Source of the DNA: Candidatus Rifleibacteriota bacterium
GTDB lineage: Bacteria; UBP17; UBA6191; JACPRK01
Reading direction: 5' to 3'
DNA: 19,061 nucleotides
Assembly: GCA_016213865.1 (NCBI GenBank)
Contig: JACQZL010000427.1
Coordinates: 1 to 19,061, forward strand
Shown here piece by piece: positions 1-9,416 of this stretch. Each line of letters begins with the position of its first letter. Positions within the stretch are counted from its first letter, which is position 1. The position numbers and the translations under genes were made by a program. Below the pieces are notes generated by a model. It saw only the letters and a list, made by a program, of their open reading frames with translations, was not told the origin of the DNA and did not search any database.

Positions 1-332
1 GCCTCCTGCACGATCCGCTCGGCATCGAGTTCGGCGCTCTTGATGACCAGCTCGGCCTCCCGCTCGGCGTTGGCCTTGAGTTCGCCTGAGGTGCGCTGCA
101 TCGAGAGCAGCGTCTGGGCCAGGGTCTTCTCCTTCTCGAGGTAGTCCTTGAGCTGGTTGCGCAGCGCCTGCAGCTGCTCGCGCTGGTTCCGGTTCTCGGA
201 ATAGAGCAGCTCGTAATCGCGAGCGAGGCGGTTGAGGAACTCCTGGACGTCGTTCTCGTCAAGGCCGCCGAGCTTCTTGCGGGCGAACGTGCGCTGCTGG
301 ATGTCGAGCGGGGTGATGCGCAGGCCGGTCAT
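1..332 (-). CDS. divIVA: DivIVA-family protein, N-terminal part (runs off the left edge)
   Basis: About 110 residues are visible before the gene leaves the window. The N-terminus reads MTGLRITPLDIQQRTFARKK and is followed by GGLDENDVQEFLN, which is the DivIVA membrane-binding and crossover region (the typical form is LTPLDI...F...GYdxdEVdeFLd). After it comes a long heptad-rich stretch with many Glu, Lys, Gln and Leu, predicted to form a coiled coil. DivIVA proteins bind negatively curved membrane at poles and septa and recruit partners for division or polar growth. The ATG overlaps the stop of the upstream yggT as ATGA, and no Shine-Dalgarno sequence is evident, so translational coupling is likely. 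The C-terminus is not seen. Family assignment is secure; the exact cellular role is inferred. Confidence 0.9.
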   Translation of the reverse strand, partial: MTGLRITPLDIQQRTFARKKLGGLDENDVQEFLNRLARDYELLYSENRNQREQLQALRNQLKDYLEKEKTLAQTLLSMQRTSGELKANAEREAELVIKSAELDAERIVQE

Positions 333-610
333 GGAAGCGAATAGAGGGTGCGGAGGACGACCATCCGCACGATGTCGAGGGCGAAGAACGCAAGGATGGG
401 AGAGTAGTCGACGCCCCCGGTCGGGGGCAGCACCCGGCGTGCCGCCGCCAGCACGGGCTCGGTGACGCGGTAAAGGTGGACGTACCAGCGCGCGCAGCGA
501 TTCACCGGCAACCACGAGCAGAGCACCCGGACGACGATGAGCAGTTCGAAGGCATTGAAGAGCAGGCCCACGAGATCGCCCAGAGTGCTGGAAGGAGCCA
601 TGCGGTACAT
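329..610 (-). CDS. yggT: YggT family small membrane protein
   Basis: 93 residues with two hydrophobic segments, around residues 10-34 (GDLVGLLFNAFELLIVVRVLCSW) and 68-88, separated by a basic loop with the family-typical ...RVTEPVLAAARRVLPP and ...DYSPILAFFALDIVR. YggT/YlmG proteins are integral membrane proteins linked to cell division or osmotic tolerance; their molecular function is poorly known. The ATG at 610 is chosen because AGGAGG lies 7 bases upstream; an in-frame ATG at 601 is less well placed. The gene sits between yggS and divIVA, and its TGA overlaps the divIVA start by four bases. Family membership is well supported. Confidence 0.9.
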   Translation of the reverse strand: MYRMAPSSTLGDLVGLLFNAFELLIVVRVLCSWLPVNRCARWYVHLYRVTEPVLAAARRVLPPTGGVDYSPILAFFALDIVRMVVLRTLYSLP

Positions 611-642
611 CGGTTCGCCTCCTGGAAACGGCCGGTCTGGCC

Positions 643-648
643 ATTATC
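643..648 (-). promoter_or_regulatory. Candidate extended -10 element for yggT-divIVA
   Basis: On the minus strand GATAAT is preceded by TGC, giving a TGnGATAAT extended -10 form about 33 bases upstream of the yggT ATG. No convincing -35 lies at the right distance. An initiation point near 636 would give a short leader holding the AGGAGG ribosome site. This is inferred from sequence only. Confidence 0.3.
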
Positions 649-703
649 GCACACTTCCGGCCCCAGGCCACCGATCAACCTACGGCAGCGGGGCGCTCGA
701 CCA

Positions 704-782
704 GGACACTCACCTGTCCCCAAACCTGCCTTTTGCAGCTCCACAACAGGATTTCTCTCGGTTTGCGGTCAGGCAAGTGTCC
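704..782. repeat. Imperfect inverted repeat overlapping the end of yggS
   Basis: Two 16-base arms, 704-719 and 767-782, are inverted relative to one another with 13 of 16 matches (GGACACTCACCTGTCC against GGTCAGGCAAGTGTCC). The right arm contains the yggS stop codon and its last few codons. The interior also holds AACCTGCCTTTTGCAG. The layout resembles transposase-linked palindromic REP elements, but no transposase is present, so that resemblance is inference. Confidence 0.6.
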
Positions 783-1449
783 CCGAACCGAAGAGTGCGG
801 TGCCGATGCGCACGAGCGTGCTGCCCTCCTCGAGGGCCACCTCGTAGTCGCCCGACATGCCCATCGAGAGGACGCTTCCCCGGTAGGCCGTGTTCGCGAG
901 CAGCTCCTCGTGCAGCACGCGCAGGGCTCGGAAGCTGCACCGGGCGCCCTCGGCCCCGCCCTCGAGCGGTCCCATCGTCATCAGGCCCGAGAGCGTGAGC
1001 CGATCCATCGAGCGGACGGCCACCGCCAGCTCGCGGGCCTCCGCCAGGCCCGCACCCGTCTTGCTCTCCTCGCCGGTGGTCTTCACCTCGAGCAGGATCC
1101 GGCAGCCGGTGTCGCGCTTGAGGCACTCCTGCTGGAGGGCCTCGGCCAGCCTCAGCGAATCGACCGAGTGGATCAGCTCGACCCGGCCGACGACCTGGCG
1201 CACCTTGTTGGTCTGCAGGTGGCCGATGAAGTGCCAGCGGATCGGCAGGTCGGCCAGCGCCTCCTGCTTCCGTAGCAGCTCCTGCACGCGGTTCTCGCCG
1301 AAGTCGCGCTGGCCGGCGTTCCAGGCCTCGCGCACCGCCTCGGGCCCGACCGTCTTGGAGACGGCGACCAGCGTGAGGCGCGAGTGCCAGGAAGGCCCGA
1401 GCAGGCTCTCGAAGGAGGCGTGGATGGATTGGAGATTGGCGGCGAACAT
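769..1449 (-). CDS. yggS: YggS/PROSC family pyridoxal-phosphate-binding protein
   Basis: 226 residues with the alanine-racemase N-terminal-like TIM-barrel signatures of this family: LVAVSKT (PLP lysine at about K32), GQRDFGENRVQE (about 46-57), WHFIGHLQTNK (about 72-82), SGLMTMGP, and LSMGMSGDYEVALEEGSTLVRIGTALFG near the C-terminus. YggS proteins carry PLP and keep vitamin B6 and amino/keto-acid pools balanced; they have no racemase activity. After the conserved GTALFG only SGTLA remains before the stop, and those bases lie in an inverted repeat, so the C-terminal tail looks replaced. No Shine-Dalgarno is visible before the ATG; a heptamer repeat begins 3 bases upstream. The gene heads the yggS-yggT-divIVA run. 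Confidence 0.95.
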   Translation of the reverse strand: MFAANLQSIHASFESLLGPSWHSRLTLVAVSKTVGPEAVREAWNAGQRDFGENRVQELLRKQEALADLPIRWHFIGHLQTNKVRQVVGRVELIHSVDSLRLAEALQQECLKRDTGCRILLEVKTTGEESKTGAGLAEARELAVAVRSMDRLTLSGLMTMGPLEGGAEGARCSFRALRVLHEELLANTAYRGSVLSMGMSGDYEVALEEGSTLVRIGTALFGSGTLA

Positions 1450-1452
1450 GAG

Positions 1453-1483
1453 GGATCAGAAGTCAGGGGTCAGGTACTGACCC
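1453..1483. repeat. Degenerate heptanucleotide repeat ending in a hairpin, next to the yggS start
   Basis: Three consecutive 7-base units, GGATCAG, AAGTCAG and GGGTCAG (1453-1473), run up to a perfect 7-bp hairpin, GGGTCAG-gta-CTGACCC (1467-1483). The array starts 3 bases from the yggS ATG and occupies the place where a ribosome-binding site would be expected. Confidence 0.6.
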
Positions 1484-1557
1484 GGGGACGCCGTCCCCGG
1501 ACCCCTGCTGGAGCTCTGCTCCAGACCTCGCCAGGGGGTGAGCCACCCCCTGGACCC
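1483..1557. repeat. Multi-hairpin intergenic repeat, copy 1 (three hairpins)
   Basis: Three adjacent stem-loops are seen: CCGGGGAC-gcc-GTCCCCGG (1482-1500), CTGGAG-ctctg-CTCCAG (1508-1524) and a perfect 10-bp stem CCAGGGGGTG-agc-CACCCCCTGG (1531-1553). The first 26 bases match copy 2 at 1646-1697 in inverted orientation with two differences, and both copies end in GGACCC. No T-tract follows any stem on either strand, so these are not classical terminators. Confidence 0.7.
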
Positions 1558-1645
1558 AGCACTCGAGAAGACGAGTCGAAGCTTGATCGGCTCTCTCATG
1601 GACTCCGAGCTGCGAGCGCAAGTAAGACTCTCTCCAGTCATCGGG

Positions 1646-1697
1646 GGGTCCAGGGGCGAACTTCGCCCTTGGCAGGGGTTCGGGGACAGCGTCCCCG
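1646..1697. repeat. Multi-hairpin intergenic repeat, copy 2 (two hairpins, inverted)
   Basis: This copy holds CGGGGAC-agc-GTCCCCG (1681-1697) and a 10-bp stem with one G-T pair, CCAGGGGCGA / TTCGCCCTTGG (1650-1672). It is the reverse complement of copy 1 with the middle hairpin missing. It lies 12 bases past the prfB stop codon. Confidence 0.7.
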
Positions 1698-1708
1698 ACT
1701 GCACCTGC

Positions 1709-2831
1709 TCACGCGCCCTTCTCGCGGTTCTGTTGCGCGTTCCACTTCAGAAAGGCGCGGATGAAGCCGCCGATCTCGCCGTTGAGCGTGCGATCGACCA
1801 GCGGGCTCTCCAGGTCGGTGCGGTGGTCCTTGATCATCTGGTAGGGCTGCAGGACGTAGGAGCGGATCTGGCTGCCCCAGGCGATCTCCTTCTTGATGCC
1901 GCGTTGCTTGGCCATCTCCTCTTCCTGCTTCTTCAGCTCTTCCTGGAGCAGGCGGGAGCGAAGCACCTTCATCGCGGTGATCTTGTTGGAGGTCTGGGAG
2001 CGCTCGTTCTGGCAGGTGACCACGATGTTCGTGGGGATGTGGGTGATGCGGACGGCCGAGTCGGTCGTGTTGACCCCCTGGCCGCCGGGCCCGCCGGCGC
2101 GATAGACGTCGATCCGGAGGTCGGTCGGGATGATCGTGACCTCGACCTCCTCCTCGATCTCGGGCATCACGTCGACCGAGACAAACGAGGTGTGGCTGCG
2201 AGCGGCGGAATCGAAGGGGCTGATGCGCACCAGCCGGTGGACGCCGCGCTCGCTCTTGAGGAACCCGTAGGCAAACTGCCCCTTCACGATCATCGTGGCG
2301 CTCTTGACCCCGGCCACTTCTCCGGGCAGCTCGTCGACGAGGTCGACCCCGAAGCCCTCGGACTCGGCCCACCGCATGAACATCCGGAGCAGCATCTGGG
2401 CCCAGTCGCAGGACTCGGTGCCGCCGGCGCCGGGGTGGATCGAAACAATGGCGTTACGAGCGTCGTACTTGCCGCTGAGGAAGATCTGGACCTCGGCCTT
2501 CTCGACGAGCTTCTCGAGTTCGGGCAGGGTCTTCTCGGCTTCCTCGAGCAGCGACGCGTCCTCGCTCTCGCCGAACATCTCGACCAGGGTGCGGATGTCG
2601 TCACCCTTGCCCTCGATCTTCGCCATCTGTTCGAGCTGCGTCTTGGCCAGCTTGAGCTGACTCGACAGCTTCGTGGCCTCGGCCTGGTTCGACCAGAGAC
2701 CGGGCTCGGCCATCTTGGTCTCGACCGAGACGATCTCGGTCTTCAGCCTGGCGGGGTCAAAGATAGCCCCGCAGAGTATCGATGCGGGGCCGTATCGCCT
2801 CCAACTGGCGGTTGATATCGTCAACGTTCAT
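1709..2831 (-). CDS. prfB: Peptide chain release factor 2, expressed by programmed +1 frameshift
   Basis: The gene starts at ATG 2831 and encodes 24 residues (MNVDDINRQLEAIRPRIDTL, then RGYL) up to an in-frame TGA at 2759-2757. The context CGGGGC-TAT-CTT-TGA-C is the classic RF2 autoregulatory frameshift site: an SD-like purine block, CTT slip codon, TGA stop and C after the stop. A +1 shift enters the frame that begins DPARLKTE and runs 349 residues to the stop at 1709, giving about 373 aa, close to E. coli RF2 (365). The second frame carries the SPF tripeptide (RISPFDSAARSHTS) that reads UGA/UAA and the GGQ catalytic loop (RAGGPGGQGVNTTDSAVR). RF2 hydrolyses peptidyl-tRNA at UGA and UAA; low RF2 raises shifting. 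The gene lies 59 bp downstream of secA. Confidence 0.95.
2756..2767 (-). promoter_or_regulatory. prfB programmed +1 ribosomal frameshift site
   Basis: On the minus strand GGCTATCTTTGAC is preceded by CTGCGG. CTT at 2762-2760 is the slip codon, TGA at 2759-2757 the stop, and re-reading starts at GAC 2758-2756. The G-run CGGGGC sits three bases before CTT, as in the E. coli site AGGGGGTATCTTTGAC. Confidence 0.95.
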
Positions 2832-2840
2832 AAAGGACAG

Positions 2841-2868
2841 GGGTTAGGGGTTAGGAGTTAGGGGTTAG
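2841..2868. repeat. GGGTTAG heptanucleotide tandem array (4 units)
   Basis: Four contiguous 7-base units, GGGTTAG, GGGTTAG, GAGTTAG and GGGTTAG, fill the gap between secA and prfB. On the transcribed strand they read CTAACCC. The array ends 9 bases from the prfB ATG, and no Shine-Dalgarno remains in between (CTGTCCTTT). Confidence 0.9.
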
Positions 2869-2890
2869 GGTCAACAACACAACGCCAGAG

Positions 2891-5554
<2,664 letters not shown>

Positions 5555-5630
5555 GGGTCAGCGGTCGAAAGCCTGGAAGGCGGAGGATGGACGATCCGCG
5601 GCCGAGACTCCGGCCCCGGGTCGGTCGAGG

Positions 5631-6083
5631 TCACTCTCGCTCTTCGATGATCTGGATGATCTCCTCTTTGCTGCCGGCGTCGAGGATCGCCTGGCGAAAC
5701 TCGGGCATCCGGAGGAGGCGGGAGAGACGGGCCAGCGCCTTGAGGTAGACATTCCCGGCGTTCATCGGTGCCGCCAGCAGGAAGACCAGGTGGACAGGCT
5801 CGTTGTCGAGGGCTTCGAAGTCGATGCCCGGCCGCGAGCGCCCGAGGGCCACGGTGACCTCGGAGATGGAGACGTTGCGACTGTGAGGGATGGCGATTCC
5901 CTTGCCGATGCCGGTGCTGCAGATGGCCTCGCGCTCCAGGACGGCCTTGACGAACTCGTCCCGGTCCTTGATGCGATTGGCCTCGACCATCAGGCCGATC
6001 AGCTCCGCGAGGACCTGGGGCTTGGTGGTGCTCGTCAACTCGAGCTTGATCAATTCGGGTTCGATGAGGTTCGTCAGTTTCAT
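5631..6083 (-). CDS. ptsN: PTS EIIA type-2 (fructose/nitrogen) regulatory protein, PtsN-like
   Basis: 150 residues, the full length of a stand-alone EIIA(Fru/Ntr) domain. The phosphorylatable histidine is H67 in GIGKGIAIPHSRN, preceded by REAICSTGIG; further family marks are VFLLAAP (about 103-109) and LKALARLSRLLR. Such proteins accept phosphate from HPr or NPr and mostly regulate other proteins (potassium transport, nitrogen and carbon responses). No EI, HPr or sugar permease gene lies in the window, which favours a regulatory role. A weak AAGG lies 7 bases before the ATG. It follows hpf by 93 bp, as in the proteobacterial rpoN-hpf-ptsN cluster, but here secA follows. A sugar-specific EIIA cannot be excluded. 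Confidence 0.9.
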   Translation of the reverse strand: MKLTNLIEPELIKLELTSTTKPQVLAELIGLMVEANRIKDRDEFVKAVLEREAICSTGIGKGIAIPHSRNVSISEVTVALGRSRPGIDFEALDNEPVHLVFLLAAPMNAGNVYLKALARLSRLLRMPEFRQAILDAGSKEEIIQIIEERE

Positions 6084-6176
6084 TCCGAAGCCTTTCGCGG
6101 ACTGGCGGGCTCCCGGGCGATGCCGAGTGCGAGGTGCCGCTCGAGGGCGGTGCCGGCCGTGGGGCCGTGGGGCAGT

Positions 6177-6749
6177 CTACTTGAAGCTGGGTTCGATCAG
6201 GCCGATATTCCCATCGGCTCTCCGGTATACCACGTTGACCTCGTTGGTCTCGGAGTTGCAAAAGACCACGAAGTCCTGTTCTAGCGTCCGGAGTTGTTCG
6301 GCTGCCTCCTCAATCGACATCGGTTTCGCCGCGAAACTGTTGGAACGGACGATGCGGGTTTTTTCCTCTGCGTCCTCGTGGATGCGGAGAACGGAGTGCA
6401 TCAGTCCTCGCTCGGCCAGGTCGCGCGAGGGCGCCCCACGCCGGTGGCGATTGTCCCTTCGCTTTTCTTTGTACTTGCGGAGCTGGCTCTCCAGCTTCTC
6501 GGCCACCCCGGTGATGGCCGCGTAAAAGTCGTTGCTGGAGCACTTGGCCTTGAAGGTGTTGCCGTCGGCCCAGACCACGGCCTCGGCGTGACGGTTGCTT
6601 TCGCTGGTCTTGTGCTTGTCGTCCGAGAGGACCAGGTCGATCTCGTTGATGTGGTCGAAGAACTTCTGCACGGCCGTCATCCGCTCCGTCGCGTGTTCGC
6701 GCAGGCGCGGGGTGAGCCGGATGTTCTTGCCACTGACGATGACCTTCAT
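6177..6749 (-). CDS. hpf: Ribosome hibernation promoting factor, long form
   Basis: From the ATG at 6749 the product is 190 residues. The N-terminal RaiA/HPF domain (MKVIVSGKNIRLTPRLREHA, then VQKFFDHINEIDLVLSDD and ESNRHAEAVVWADGNTFKAKCSSNDFYAAITGVAEKLESQLRKYKEK) is joined by a basic linker to a C-terminal dimerisation domain (VRSNSFAAKPMSIEEAAEQL, then EQDFVVFCNSETNEVNVVYRR), the mark of long HPF. Long HPF binds the 30S decoding region and pairs 70S ribosomes into inactive 100S dimers in slow growth. The start is set by GGAGG five bases upstream and by where family homology begins; upstream in-frame ATGs at 6803 and 6761 are less likely because 6803 lies beyond the predicted transcription start. 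It is first in a likely hpf-ptsN-secA-prfB unit. Confidence 0.95.
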   Translation of the reverse strand: MKVIVSGKNIRLTPRLREHATERMTAVQKFFDHINEIDLVLSDDKHKTSESNRHAEAVVWADGNTFKAKCSSNDFYAAITGVAEKLESQLRKYKEKRRDNRHRRGAPSRDLAERGLMHSVLRIHEDAEEKTRIVRSNSFAAKPMSIEEAAEQLRTLEQDFVVFCNSETNEVNVVYRRADGNIGLIEPSFK

Positions 6750-6793
6750 CGAGACCTCCATCGGTCCTGACGGTCGTTCGAGGAAACCAGGAG

Positions 6794-6822
6794 ACTCTAA
6801 CATAGCACCTCGGATCGGTCAA
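6794..6822 (-). promoter_or_regulatory. Sigma-70-like promoter for hpf and downstream genes
   Basis: On the minus strand TTGACC (6822-6817) is followed after exactly 17 bases by TAGAGT (6799-6794). Initiation near 6787 would give a leader of about 40 bases containing the GGAGG site of hpf. It lies in the tilS-hpf gap, which suggests hpf-ptsN-secA-prfB can be transcribed independently of tilS. Confidence 0.55.
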
Positions 6823-6873
6823 TCGCCAGGAGACGGAGAGGTGCGCTGAATGCGGCTTCTGGAGCGGAGAGTG

Positions 6874-6904
6874 GGGGCTGCGGGGCTGCGGGGCTGCGGG
6901 CTGC
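6874..6904. repeat. GGGGCTGC tandem array
   Basis: Three exact 8-base units GGGGCTGC followed by one GGGCTGC lie between the end of tilS and the hpf promoter. The array is very G-rich on the plus strand, so the hpf template/non-template asymmetry could favour G-quadruplex formation; that is inference. Confidence 0.8.
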
Positions 6905-6937
6905 ACCAGACCGCTGGCGGAAGCCAGCGGCCACCGC

Positions 6938-8326
6938 TCAGCAGGGCCCCAGCCGTAGGCGCCAGAGCCGGCGGGTCCCCGACCGCGTTTGCACCCGGTG
7001 GCTCACGACGTGGCCGGCGAGCCAGATGGGGCCCGCAGCGTCCTCGACCACGAGCACGCGAGACCGCGCCTCGACCCCGAGGCCGCGGCTGCTCAGGTGA
7101 CGCGCCACGCTCACCGTGGAACCGCCCATGCCGAGCGGGGCGATCCGATCCCCCTTACGCGGAGGTCGTACGACCAGCGGCGGTTGCACGGATGCGGCAT
7201 CCGCCTGGAGCACTCCCGCCGAGAAGGGCTCCGGCGGACCGTCCAGCAGCGTCGCCACGGCCCGGACTCCCAGCTCCGAGAGGACTGTCTCGCCCTCGAA
7301 GGCCAGGGGCCACGGGCCCCGCTCCTCGGACGCGGAGGCCCTGGCCCGGCGCATGACGAGGCGCCCTCGTTCGCGAAGGACCTCGAGCCCGGCAAAGGCC
7401 AGACGCCGACCGGGTCGAGAACGCGAAGCGAGCGACAGGACGCTCTCGACTCGCACTCGCGAGAGGTCCGGGGTATCCGAAGGCAACAGGCGGGTCAGCG
7501 CGGTCATCACGGCCCTCCTTGCCAGGACCGGCCCCAGTCGGAGGAGGCCCTCCACCTCCAGGGCCAGGTCGCCCCCGGGCGTCACCTCCAGTGCAGGCCC
7601 CTCTCGCGCCAGGAGTGACGCGAGGTGCGCGCTCTCGTCCCGCAGGAGCTCCATCGCTCGCGGGATGGCCTCGAGTGCGCCCGCTCCGAAGATCCGCGTC
7701 AGGACAGGGATCAGTTCGTGTCGGACCCGGTTGCGGTCGTAGCGAGGCGAGAGGTTGGTCCGGTCCTGGCGGTACCGAAGACCCCTCTCCCGGACGTAGT
7801 TCTCCAGTTCGTCGCGGCCCACGTCCAGCAGGGGGCGAAACAGGCGCCTCACGGGATCGAGCGGCGCCATGCCTCCCAGCCCGCCGGGCCCTGCCCCTCG
7901 CATCAGCTTGAGAAAGAAGGTCTCGAGCTGATCGTCCCGGTGGTGCGCGGTCACGATCCAGTCGAGCCCCTCACGTTCGAGGACCTCCCGGAAGAACGCA
8001 TATCGCAGCTCGCGGGCACGTGCCTGAGTCGTCGCGGCGCGCAGCCAGCCGACCTCCTCGTCCGTCGCGCGGCGGATCGCAACGCGCACTCCCAGCTCGT
8101 CACACCGACGTTCGACCGCCCGGCGGTCCAGGTCGGACTGGCTGCCGCGAAGCCGGTAGTCGACGTGGGCGGCATGCAACACGAGGCCGGGCCGGCGAGC
8201 CAGGAGGTCCAGGAGCGCCATCGAATCCAGGCCGCCCGAGACCGCCACGAGGAGCCTGGGCCGGTCCGTCGCCAGCAGCGAGAGTCGCGCTCCGAGGCGA
8301 GCCTCCGGCGTTCGCGAGCGGGCCAT
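6938..8326 (-). CDS. tilS: tRNA(Ile)-lysidine synthetase TilS
   Basis: 462 residues from the ATG at 8326. The PP-loop ATP-binding motif VAVSGGLDSMALL (SGGLDS at 30-35) is followed by AAHVDYRLRG, TAHHRDDQLETFFLKLMRGAGPGGLGGMAP and LFRPLLDVGRDELENYVRERG, then DRTNLSPRYDRNRVRHELIPVL, all characteristic of TilS. A C-terminal substrate-binding domain (VRPPRKGDRIAPLGMGG...) completes it. TilS converts C34 of the AUA-reading tRNA-Ile precursor to lysidine, changing its codon and charging identity; it is usually essential. The reading frame stays open far upstream (to 9118), but that extension lies over the next gene in another frame and has no family similarity. Only GAGG two bases before the ATG resembles a ribosome site. 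The upstream CPBP gene ends 23 bp before it, suggesting co-transcription. Confidence 0.95.
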   Translation of the reverse strand: MARSRTPEARLGARLSLLATDRPRLLVAVSGGLDSMALLDLLARRPGLVLHAAHVDYRLRGSQSDLDRRAVERRCDELGVRVAIRRATDEEVGWLRAATTQARARELRYAFFREVLEREGLDWIVTAHHRDDQLETFFLKLMRGAGPGGLGGMAPLDPVRRLFRPLLDVGRDELENYVRERGLRYRQDRTNLSPRYDRNRVRHELIPVLTRIFGAGALEAIPRAMELLRDESAHLASLLAREGPALEVTPGGDLALEVEGLLRLGPVLARRAVMTALTRLLPSDTPDLSRVRVESVLSLASRSRPGRRLAFAGLEVLRERGRLVMRRARASASEERGPWPLAFEGETVLSELGVRAVATLLDGPPEPFSAGVLQADAASVQPPLVVRPPRKGDRIAPLGMGGSTVSVARHLSSRGLGVEARSRVLVVEDAAGPIWLAGHVVSHRVQTRSGTRRLWRLRLGPC

Positions 8327-8349
8327 GGCCTCACGACCCGGAGACCCGG

Positions 8350-9297
8350 TCAGGAGAGCCGCCCCGGGACCCCGGCGATGAGGCTGGCCAGCGTGATGCT
8401 GATGAGGACGGCCAGACCGACGGAGTAGAGGGTTGCCAGTCCCGGCGCCGTTCGCGCGACGGGCTCTTCCAGGCGCCTGGAAGCCCAGTAGCCGGCCGCG
8501 CAGTAGCCCATCAAGCAGACGGAGGAGACGAGCGAGATATCGATCCAGGTGACGGTGATGCCCTTGGGGCTCATGGTCGCGAGGACGGCCAGCGACACGG
8601 CGTTGAGGGCGACGTGGCCGGCGACGGGCGTCTGCAGGTTGCGAGTCAGGTCGACCATCAGCGTCCAGAGCAGCGAGAGGGCGAAGATGGCGAGAAACGA
8701 GAGTGAGCCGGGGTGGAGCGAGGCGAAGAGGGCCGAAACGAGCAGGTTCCCGGTGGGTCGGCCGACGACCGAGGCCAGCCACGGATACAGAACGCCGCGA
8801 AAGTACGCTTCCTCGGCGACGGGAGCGACGATGACCACCAGCAGAGCGGCGATCGCGAACTCCAGCGGGTCGCGCAGCTCCAGGATGGCCCGGGCGACTG
8901 CAGAGAGCTCCTCCCGATGTTCCAGCAGCCGGTCGCTGACCAGAGCCAGCGGGACGACCAGAACGACCGTCATCAGCGCGGCCGGGCCACTCGGCCCGCG
9001 AAAAGAGAGACGCCGCGGCGACCACCAGATGAACCCCAGCGCCAGGAGGTTGGCCAGCAGCGCAACCGTGAACTCGGAGGCCACCGACGGCAACTTCCCC
9101 GAGCCGAGCGCCAGCCACCCGACGCCCATGGTCCCGAGGCAGACGATCGGTGGCAGGAAGAGGTCGACCGGCGAGGGCCGTCGGGGAGAGCCTCGCACGA
9201 ACGGGCTCGGCCAGTTGCCACCGGGAGGGCCGGACCCTCGAGGCACCGAGTCGGCCCCGGGCGTGGGCCCGGCGTGCGCACCGGCGTCCGTGGGCAT
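8350..9297 (-). CDS. CPBP-family intramembrane metalloprotease (CAAX/Abi type)
   Basis: From ATG 9297 the product is 315 residues with about eight hydrophobic segments. The CPBP (Abi) motifs are present: VAPVAEEAYFRG (Glu-Glu at 162-163 and Arg), FASLH (F191, H195) and HVALN (H228), the expected glutamate/histidine metal-ligand and catalytic set of Rce1-type proteases. Substrates in bacteria are mostly unknown; roles range from bacteriocin immunity to peptide processing. The first 40 residues are Pro/Gly-rich and probably cytoplasmic. The start at 9297 is chosen because GGAAGGGAG precedes it and because a promoter-like sequence (9417-9445) overlaps the alternative ATG at 9426, which would add 43 residues. 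It precedes tilS by 23 bp. Family is firm; the start is uncertain. Confidence 0.85.
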   Translation of the reverse strand: MPTDAGAHAGPTPGADSVPRGSGPPGGNWPSPFVRGSPRRPSPVDLFLPPIVCLGTMGVGWLALGSGKLPSVASEFTVALLANLLALGFIWWSPRRLSFRGPSGPAALMTVVLVVPLALVSDRLLEHREELSAVARAILELRDPLEFAIAALLVVIVAPVAEEAYFRGVLYPWLASVVGRPTGNLLVSALFASLHPGSLSFLAIFALSLLWTLMVDLTRNLQTPVAGHVALNAVSLAVLATMSPKGITVTWIDISLVSSVCLMGYCAAGYWASRRLEEPVARTAPGLATLYSVGLAVLISITLASLIAGVPGRLS

Positions 9298-9416
9298 GCT
9301 CCCTTCCGTGACGGGCAACGTGACGGCAGCCGCCTCCTCCACGGACACCGCCGCATGGGTTTGGAGGGGCTCGCTCACGATGCCATGATCAGGGAACGGG
9401 AGAGCATGCGTTTTCA

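Noticed and set aside
1450..1708. CRISPR array or terminator made by the repeats between yggS and prfB
   Set aside because: The copies are inverted and of unequal length rather than regular direct repeats with spacers, and no T-tract follows any stem.
1538..2815. 425-codon plus-strand frame opposite prfB
   Set aside because: Antisense shadow of prfB beginning inside the hairpin repeats.
2841..2868. Telomere-like GGGTTAG repeats as a sign of a linear replicon end or eukaryotic contamination
   Set aside because: Only four units, in a 59-base gap inside a bacterial secA-prfB pair; a bacterial heptamer tandem repeat is the simpler reading.
8327..9118. N-terminal extension of tilS (264 extra residues in an open frame)
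   Set aside because: It covers the CPBP protease gene in another frame, is Arg/Gly-rich and has no TilS similarity; TilS starts naturally at ATG 8326.
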